Positions 50,069 through 53,937 of a stretch of DNA of 53,937 nt are shown here, piece after piece. Every line of letters begins with the position of its first letter. Within the stretch, counting starts at the first letter, position 1. Below the pieces are notes generated by a model. That model saw only the letters and a program-made list of their open reading frames with translations. It ran no database searches and had not been told where the DNA came from. A program made the position numbers and the translations under genes. The stretch spans positions 1 to 53,937 of the IMG/VR virus record IMGVR_UViG_3300030012_001811; one strand, given 5' to 3'. Source of the stretch: a virus.

Positions 50069-50662
50069 TTATTTTCTCCTTATGCTGGCTTTGCGTCCTG
50101 TGTAAACACGGAACATTTCAAGTGGAACATCTTTGCCTTCACCCAGTCTCTCTTGTAAGTATTTATTAAGAGTCGCAGGGTGGACACCGACTGCACGTTT
50201 GAAGTAAAGCTTCTCATCACGTAGTCTTTGAGTGAACTCATTGCACACGTCATCTTCATCTTTACCAAATTGAACCTCAACATTGCTTTTGATCATTGAT
50301 GCACCTCCATTTTTGCGCAACCAATCAAAGCATTGCTGTTGGAGCATTTGAAGACTAACTCTGCTTTGTTCATCCTTGGCACGATCTATTGCACCTTGAG
50401 ATGGCACAGATCCCGAGATGATTTCTTTCACCTCAACTTTGGATCCATTTTTTAAAGTAAAGTCTTTCAAATTCAGTTCTTGCATTAAGTCAGGCAAGTT
50501 CTGTTCTGCCAACATTCTGAGATCCTGCTTTTTTGACTTCAACAACTCTTCAAGATCTGAGATCTCATTTTCAAGATCAAACATCCTTTGAGCCATATCA
50601 GTAACTGCACCAAGTTCATTGGATGCTGGTGCCACATCCTCAAGCAGATCAATATCACTCAT
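50069..50662 (-). CDS. Conserved-type phage hypothetical protein
   Basis: The 197-residue product has a coiled coil (RMFDLENEISDLEELLKSKK), a beta part (LKDFTLKNGSKVEVKEIISG), then DWLRKNGGASMIKSNVEVQF and VGVHPATLNKYLQERLGEGK, and ends with FRVYTGRKASIRRK. I recall the C-terminal arrangement (gVHPxTL...R..LG.G..vP...F.vy.g..a.I) from many phage genomes, unnamed. It is coupled to its upstream neighbour by a 4-base overlap. A replication accessory role is likely from place. Confidence 0.68.
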   Translation of the reverse strand: MSDIDLLEDVAPASNELGAVTDMAQRMFDLENEISDLEELLKSKKQDLRMLAEQNLPDLMQELNLKDFTLKNGSKVEVKEIISGSVPSQGAIDRAKDEQSRVSLQMLQQQCFDWLRKNGGASMIKSNVEVQFGKDEDDVCNEFTQRLRDEKLYFKRAVGVHPATLNKYLQERLGEGKDVPLEMFRVYTGRKASIRRK

Positions 50663-51033
50663 GCTGATATGTTTTCCTTTCTTAGTTCGAGAGCTACAGG
50701 CATATAATAACCTTTACGACGATCCCTTTCACCCTCATCAATGTTTCGCTCCCAACGGAGCACTCTAACAGTGGATGCCTTCTCACTAGCAATCATGCAA
50801 GCAATCATGACAGCGATTGGGTCTCCACCTCCTGGCCAGAGAAGATAATCCTCTGACGAGAAGTCCTTCATGATCCGACGTGCTTTTTGCACACTTGGTC
50901 CTGGAAGAAACTGTGGCTTATCATTTGCCTCAAATATTATTTCCAGAGATCCATATCGTGATGCATCAGTTAAGTCTGGCACCCATCCAAACTTATTCTT
51001 CACTGGTCGGTTCACAACATAAACTTTTGACAT
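50659..51033 (-). CDS. Hypothetical replication-operon protein
   Basis: The 124-residue product has a central PGPSVQKARRIMKDFSSEDY and LLWPGGGDPIAVMIACMIAS, a compact alpha/beta composition. I recall similar proteins near the start of early operons in marine phages, without a function. A GAGAAAGGGAATTAA site precedes the ATG. It starts 1 base downstream of the zinc-ribbon gene. Confidence 0.62.
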   Translation of the reverse strand: MSKVYVVNRPVKNKFGWVPDLTDASRYGSLEIIFEANDKPQFLPGPSVQKARRIMKDFSSEDYLLWPGGGDPIAVMIACMIASEKASTVRVLRWERNIDEGERDRRKGYYMPVALELRKENISA

Positions 51034-51252
51034 TTAATTCCCTTTCTCAAAATTATAATGTAGCGTGTTCTCATTAAGCTCACTGGGTTTATTTATTTTT
51101 GTTTTCACTGCTTTGACCTCTTTGTCATAAACCTCTTTTGTTCTGAACTTGTAGCCACACGACTCACATGATCTTATTCTGAATGACTGCCCATACTTGC
51201 GATGAGTTCCTTGAACTCTTGTATACATATAATTACATTTGACGCAATGCAT
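51034..51252 (-). CDS. NrdR-type zinc ribbon protein, stand-alone
   Basis: The 72-residue product begins MHCVKCNYMYTRVQGTHRKY with C3, C6, C29 and C32, and RIRSCESCGYKFRTKEVYDK, closely matching the N-terminal zinc ribbon of the transcriptional repressor NrdR. The ATP-cone domain is absent. It is the first gene of the leftward operon, next to the non-coding control region, so an autoregulatory or host-takeover role is attractive. No ribonucleotide reductase is encoded. Confidence 0.7.
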   Translation of the reverse strand: MHCVKCNYMYTRVQGTHRKYGQSFRIRSCESCGYKFRTKEVYDKEVKAVKTKINKPSELNENTLHYNFEKGN

Positions 51253-51273
51253 AGGTTGACTCCTTTCTAATGG

Positions 51274-51359
51274 TGTGGCACAGGCTTCTCAAGGTTACGT
51301 CACTAATCACCTGCACTGCGACAGAGAACAGTCCTGAACTATGTTCACTTAGTGCCACA
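51274..51359. other. Cloverleaf-like inverted-repeat element
   Basis: An outer stem TGTGGCAC (51274-51281) / GTGCCACA (51352-51359) is perfect over 8 bp and encloses three small hairpins: AGGT/ACCT (51292-51312), ACTG/CAGT (51315-51332) and TGAAC-TAT-GTTCA (51335-51347). It is not a tRNA (no anticodon loop or T-loop sequence). On the minus strand it lies in the 5' leader of the zinc-ribbon operon. Confidence 0.5.
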
Positions 51360-51382
51360 AAAATACTATGCCTTATAAAAAT

Positions 51383-51403
51383 AAAAAAGACATCATCTTT
51401 TTT
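51383..51403. terminator. A/T-rich hairpin with flanking runs
   Basis: AAAAAAGA, loop CATCA, TCTTTTTT form an 8-bp stem followed by one more T and C. It could act as a weak bidirectional terminator. It resembles the A/T hairpins inside cassettes P1, P2 and P3. Confidence 0.4.
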
Positions 51404-51489
51404 TCAAAGAAGTGTGTTGTGTGGCAACTTTTTTTAATAAAGAAATATTTTGACAAAAAAATAAATGTTTTTAATATTCTCAGAAGTTT

Positions 51490-51507
51490 GGGAACGATGG
51501 GAACGAT
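51490..51507. repeat. Tandem GGGAACGAT repeat
   Basis: Two exact, abutting 9-base copies (51490-51498, 51499-51507), with a partial third (GGGAACG) at 51566. They could be protein-binding sites (iterons or operators) in the control region. Confidence 0.5.
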
Positions 51508-51640
51508 ATGTCCTAAGTATTTGATAATAAAATAAAAAAGAGTCGTAACCAGTCTCAAAATCAAAGGGAACGTAACCCAGACACTGGGATCTTTATTAAA
51601 AAAAGTTGTTAAGTGTTTGATTTATAAGGATTCTTTTTTG

Positions 51641-51714
51641 TTGCTTTTTGGAACAAAGCAGAGTATACTATATATGTAGGTTGAATTATTGACCTGCACT
51701 TACTGAGAAAGGAA
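51641..51714 (+). promoter_or_regulatory. Promoter P4 for the rightward early cassette
   Basis: -35 TTGCTT (51641-51646), 17-base spacer, -10 TATACT (51664-51669), then a longer leader ending ACTGAGAAAGGAAATGACT. TTAAGTGTTTGAT lies upstream at about 51609-51621, the same box as in P3. The A/T hairpin of the other cassettes is missing. Confidence 0.72.
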
Positions 51715-51720
51715 ATGACT

Positions 51721-51996
51721 ATGAAAATACGTTGGAAAAAAATTAAGACCCCTCTGCCAAAGGGAAGACCACTCGGCAAGAAGTGGAAGAGAGCAACTCT
51801 CTTCAGCATGAGATACTGCCCAGACGCATTGGGTGGCGACAATAGAAACATCTGGGCAATCATTGGCCACAAGAATGTTTACTGCTCAACCTGTCAGCAG
51901 TGCAAGGCAGGAGGCAATCGCAAAGCAACTATCTCCAGACAGGTCTGGGACAAGCTTGTTGCAACAACTAATAATAAAGTGGAGGTCTTATCATGA
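51721..51996 (+). CDS. Small basic zinc-binding protein candidate
   Basis: The start at 51721 gives correct spacing (8 bases) to AGAAAGGA. An ATG six bases earlier is too close. The 91-residue product is basic at its N-terminus (KIRWKKIKTPLPKGRPLGKK) and has a Cys cluster: YCP (about C33), then YCSTCQQCKAGG with three cysteines, a probable zinc knuckle. It heads the short cassette driven by P4. No family is recognised. Early host-takeover function is inferred from place. Confidence 0.65.
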   Translation: MKIRWKKIKTPLPKGRPLGKKWKRATLFSMRYCPDALGGDNRNIWAIIGHKNVYCSTCQQCKAGGNRKATISRQVWDKLVATTNNKVEVLS

Positions 51997-52490
51997 CTAA
52001 GCATACACCCCAACGCAGAGCCATCACCGACTGGATGGGCAACCAGAGAAAAACATGGTGTGGTCCATATGCGATCGCAACAGTTTGCGGAACTGATTAT
52101 GAGCCAGCCTATCAAATGGCCAAAGCTGTGCGTCGCAAAAGACATGCCAAGGGCATAACCCGATTGGACCTTGAGGACTCATGCTATGCATTGAATGTCA
52201 GAGGCAAGTGGCGTGAGCTTGAGAAGAGAACTAAGCTATCTAAGTTCTTGAAGTCTGGTACACTGGAGCCAAACAAAGTTTATGTTGTCAATGTGACAAA
52301 GCACTTCTTGATTGTTGACACGAGAGACTTCACAACTATTGATAATCAGAACCCAGAGTGGGTTGCTGTGGAGTCAACACCTCATAGCACAAAGCTTGTC
52401 AGTCATTACTTTGAAGTTTTCAATCCTAAGTTCGATGCCAAGAACGAAGACACTTGGTTGATTGAACCACTAGCTGCAGGAGTCAAGTAA
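51993..52490 (+). CDS. Papain-like (C39-type) peptidase fold protein
   Basis: The 165-residue product has TWCGPYAIATVCG (C23, with the oxyanion-like residues before it), VTKHFLIVDTRD (H104), and TTIDNQNPEW (D117/N118), the order Cys, His, Asp/Asn of papain-like peptidases. The C39/bacteriocin-processing and related phage families share WCGPxA. Substrate is unknown. It may process a phage or host protein early. It overlaps the gene before by 4 bases and the membrane protein after by 1 base. Confidence 0.75.
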   Translation: MTKHTPQRRAITDWMGNQRKTWCGPYAIATVCGTDYEPAYQMAKAVRRKRHAKGITRLDLEDSCYALNVRGKWRELEKRTKLSKFLKSGTLEPNKVYVVNVTKHFLIVDTRDFTTIDNQNPEWVAVESTPHSTKLVSHYFEVFNPKFDAKNEDTWLIEPLAAGVK

Positions 52491-52672
52491 TGAAGAGAGC
52501 CATAGAAATATTATTGGGAGGGACATTGTCCCTCTCTGTAGCTTTCATCCTCGTTTTCATTTTTGTTAATATGATCTTGGGATGTGAGAGTTGGGACAAG
52601 GATCTCTGGACAGAGAATAACTCTTGTGTTACTGTTGGCATGTTGCTTGACTTTCAATCAGCTCAAGATTAA
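52490..52672 (+). CDS. Small membrane protein
   Basis: The 60-residue product has one long hydrophobic segment at residues 6-31 (EILLGGTLSLSVAFILVFIF) followed by a short extracytoplasmic or cytoplasmic tail with two cysteines (C32 and C46), possibly a disulphide pair. Start in a TAATG overlap. Small single-span proteins in this position often act in superinfection exclusion or envelope changes. Unknown here. Confidence 0.65.
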   Translation: MKRAIEILLGGTLSLSVAFILVFIFVNMILGCESWDKDLWTENNSCVTVGMLLDFQSAQD

Positions 52673-52703
52673 CATTTATGCAATCATACTTTCCTCCAAA
52701 CCT

Positions 52704-52734
52704 AGCCCAGTTTATTCTGGGCTTTCTTTTTTTT
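52704..52734 (+). terminator. Strong intrinsic terminator of the rightward early cassette
   Basis: AGCCCAG (52704-52710), loop TTTATT, CTGGGCT (52717-52723), then TTCTTTTTTTT. A 7-bp GC-rich stem with a T-rich run is a textbook rho-independent terminator. It isolates the early cassette from the late terminase gene. A TATAAT box at 52745-52750 lies just beyond it. Confidence 0.85.
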
Positions 52735-52806
52735 AAAAATTAATTATAATCGGTTACAGTTAGTTCAAACTGCTTGCCACAGAAACAAAGGTTTAAGGAA
52801 TTAAAT

Positions 52807-53370
52807 ATGCCAGAAGAGATAAAGAAAAGAGGACGACCGAAAAAGAACACTGGTGAAAAAACAATTGTAAAGAGACCAGTGAAAGATGGACCACCTGTTC
52901 AGCCAGAAAAATGGGATGGTCGTTTTAAGTCTGTTGAACCTATGAAGAATCAAAAGAGAGCTAGACAGACTGCTTACAAATGGAATCATCACGCCACAAT
53001 TAATTGGATCATGGGTCAAGCAGATCCTGTTGGATTCCTTGCTGCAGTTATGCAAGGCAAAGAGATGTTTCCTGTTTACTCAAAAGACTCTGAAGGTCTT
53101 GCAACCAAAGCAGGAAATATTGCTGCAGATCCAGAGTTAAGAGTTATGGCTGCAAAAACTCTGTTGGGCAAATGTGTCCCAGATTTGAAAGCAGTAGAAG
53201 TGAAAGCACAAATAGAAGAGAGAAAGGTTCTGGATATTTCCAGATTAAGTGATAATGACCTCAACACAATTGAACGAGTTCTTGAACACGCTGTCATTGA
53301 CGGAGATCCGAGCAGAGAAGATGAAGAGATCCCTCAAGGAGTTCACCAAGAGCTCTTGGCAAACGATTGA
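52807..53370 (+). CDS. terS: Terminase small subunit (probable)
   Basis: The start at 52807 is preceded by AAGGAATTAAAT. The 187-residue product begins with an AT-hook-like sequence (KKRGRPKKNTGEK), then a helical DNA-binding part (KRARQTAYKWNHHATINWIM), and a C-terminal acidic part. It overlaps the large subunit by 50 bases. Small terminases bind the packaging start site and set TerL on the DNA. A TATAAT box at 52745 could be its promoter, but no good -35 is seen. Confidence 0.72.
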   Translation: MPEEIKKRGRPKKNTGEKTIVKRPVKDGPPVQPEKWDGRFKSVEPMKNQKRARQTAYKWNHHATINWIMGQADPVGFLAAVMQGKEMFPVYSKDSEGLATKAGNIAADPELRVMAAKTLLGKCVPDLKAVEVKAQIEERKVLDISRLSDNDLNTIERVLEHAVIDGDPSREDEEIPQGVHQELLAND

Positions 53371-53937
53371 ACCAGGACGAGAGTTCTACGACAACTGGCA
53401 CATAGACGCAATCAGTGAGCACTTGCAAGCTGTTGTTGAAGGTGACATAAAAAGATTAATAATAAATATTCCTCCAAGGCATATGAAATCTATCTCTGTT
53501 GCTGTTGCTCTGCCTGCATGGACTTGGACTATCCAGCCACAAAAAAGATTTCTGTTTGCCTCTTATGCTCTGTCATTATCTGTCAGAGACTCTGTTAAAT
53601 GCAGGAGACTGATAGACAGCCAATGGTATAAACAACACTTTGGCCAGAGCTTTGAGTTAACAACAGACCAAAATCAAAAGCAAAGATTTGAGAACAGCAG
53701 GACAGGATACAGGATTGCTACCTCTGTTGATGGTGCATTGACTGGTGAAGGTGGCGACATAATTGTTATTGACGATCCTCACAATGTTCGGGAGGCAGAA
53801 AGCTCAACAGTTCGTCAAGGTGTTTTGGATTGGTGGGATCAAGCAATGCAGTCAAGACTTAATGATCCAAAGACTGGTGCTTTTGTAATTATAATGCAGA
53901 GAGTTCATGAAAATGATCTGACAGGACACATACTTGC
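53321..53937 (+). CDS. terL: Terminase large subunit, N-terminal part
   Basis: The ATG at 53321 follows AGCAGAGAAG and overlaps the small terminase end. The 166 unique codons give IINIPPRHMKSISVAV (Walker A-like PPRHMKS at 51-57) and GGDIIVIDDPHN (Walker B at 146-152), the ATPase half of a large terminase. The frame runs off the window end, repeats 1-119, and continues into the C-terminal piece at 1-942. It drives DNA into the prohead. Confidence 0.9.
   Translation, partial: MKRSLKEFTKSSWQTIEPGREFYDNWHIDAISEHLQAVVEGDIKRLIINIPPRHMKSISVAVALPAWTWTIQPQKRFLFASYALSLSVRDSVKCRRLIDSQWYKQHFGQSFELTTDQNQKQRFENSRTGYRIATSVDGALTGEGGDIIVIDDPHNVREAESSTVRQGVLDWWDQAMQSRLNDPKTGAFVIIMQRVHENDLTGHIL
53819..53937. 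repeat. Right copy of the terminal overlap
   Basis: Copy of 1-119 with two mismatches (A at 53869 and 53911 against G at 51 and 93). The overlap closes the genome into a circle across the large terminase gene. Confidence 0.9.

Larger units (their letters stand above)
51253..51714. other. Divergent non-coding control region, putative replication origin
   Basis: This is the longest gap between genes (462 bases). It holds a cloverleaf-like inverted repeat (51274-51359), an A/T hairpin (51383-51403), very AT-rich stretches, a tandem GGGAACGAT pair (51490-51507), CGTAACC at 51544 and 51571 with the inverted GGTTACG at 51293, a CCCAG-ACA-CTGGG hairpin (51576-51588) and promoter P4. AT-rich DNA plus short repeats between divergent operons suggests an origin, by inference only. 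Confidence 0.55.

Noticed and set aside
51274-51359. Possible tRNA gene: 7-8 bp acceptor-like stem and a minus-strand GTGCCACACCA end
   Set aside because: The anticodon-like loop has the wrong size and no U33, there is no T-loop GTTCRANYC, and a 10-base unpaired gap separates the last arm from the acceptor-like stem.
51576-51588. CCCAG-ACA-CTGGG as an intrinsic terminator
   Set aside because: The stem is only 5 bp and the following ATCTTTATT is not a T run. It may still be an operator.
52745-52806. attP site or integration sequence near the terminase start
   Set aside because: No integrase or excisionase is found and the sequence does not resemble a tRNA 3' end.

Overview
The window looks like one complete, circularly closed genome of an uncultured tailed phage. 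The last 119 bases repeat the first 119 with two mismatches, and the large terminase gene runs off the right end and continues at the left end, so the unique length is about 53.8 kb. The sequence is AT-rich. I see no integrase, lysogeny repressor, tRNA gene or CRISPR array, so a lytic life style is inferred. A P22-type tail-stabilisation (gp10-like) protein, a large P22-like portal, several candidate ejection proteins, and the lack of a tape measure, tube or sheath gene point to a short-tailed (podovirus-like) virion. Small Lys-rich proteins, a GroES-like protein, 2OG-Fe(II) oxygenases, ThyX and glycine-rich fibres suggest a marine phage, probably of a low-GC alphaproteobacterium. The host is inference.

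Right arm, plus strand (52807-53937, continuing at 1-32654): the late region. Order: small and large terminase, portal, a run of small and often very basic proteins, three tandem paralogues with a twin-arginine-like motif, GroES-like protein, scaffold, decoration-like protein, major capsid protein, neck/adaptor proteins, a virion protein with two cupredoxin-like repeats, fibres (S74 chaperone and glycine-rich), a lysis cassette (EF-hand membrane protein, GTA-type holin, GH108 muramidase), gp10-like tail stabiliser, then large Ala/Gln/Glu-rich candidate ejection proteins and a membrane-anchored protein. Most genes overlap by 1-4 bases (ATGA or TAATG), so translation is tightly coupled.

Left-pointing region, minus strand (51252 down to 32575): replication, nucleotide and modification genes. 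It carries a NrdR-type zinc ribbon, an SSB-like protein, an archaeo-eukaryotic type primase, a UvrD-like helicase, an unknown winged-helix candidate, a flavin/NAD-binding protein, ThyX, an HTH protein, a PKHD-type 2OG oxygenase, a PseT-like phosphatase, an SDR, a VOC-like protein, a DnaQ exonuclease, a second 2OG oxygenase, a DnaE-type polymerase with a degenerate PHP domain, a SleB-type cell wall hydrolase, a zinc-binding protein, an SNF2 helicase and a VRR-NUC-like nuclease. No sliding clamp or RNA polymerase is seen, so host clamp and host transcription are probably used.

The divergent non-coding region 51253-51714 separates the leftward operon from a short rightward cassette (51721-52672: zinc-binding protein, papain-like protein, small membrane protein), which ends at the clearest intrinsic terminator in the window. 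The most unusual regulatory signal is a roughly 100-base module (A/T hairpin, sigma70-like promoter with 17-base spacer, and a fixed AGAAAGGAAA ribosome site) repeated at three operon boundaries on the minus strand and in shortened form before the rightward cassette.
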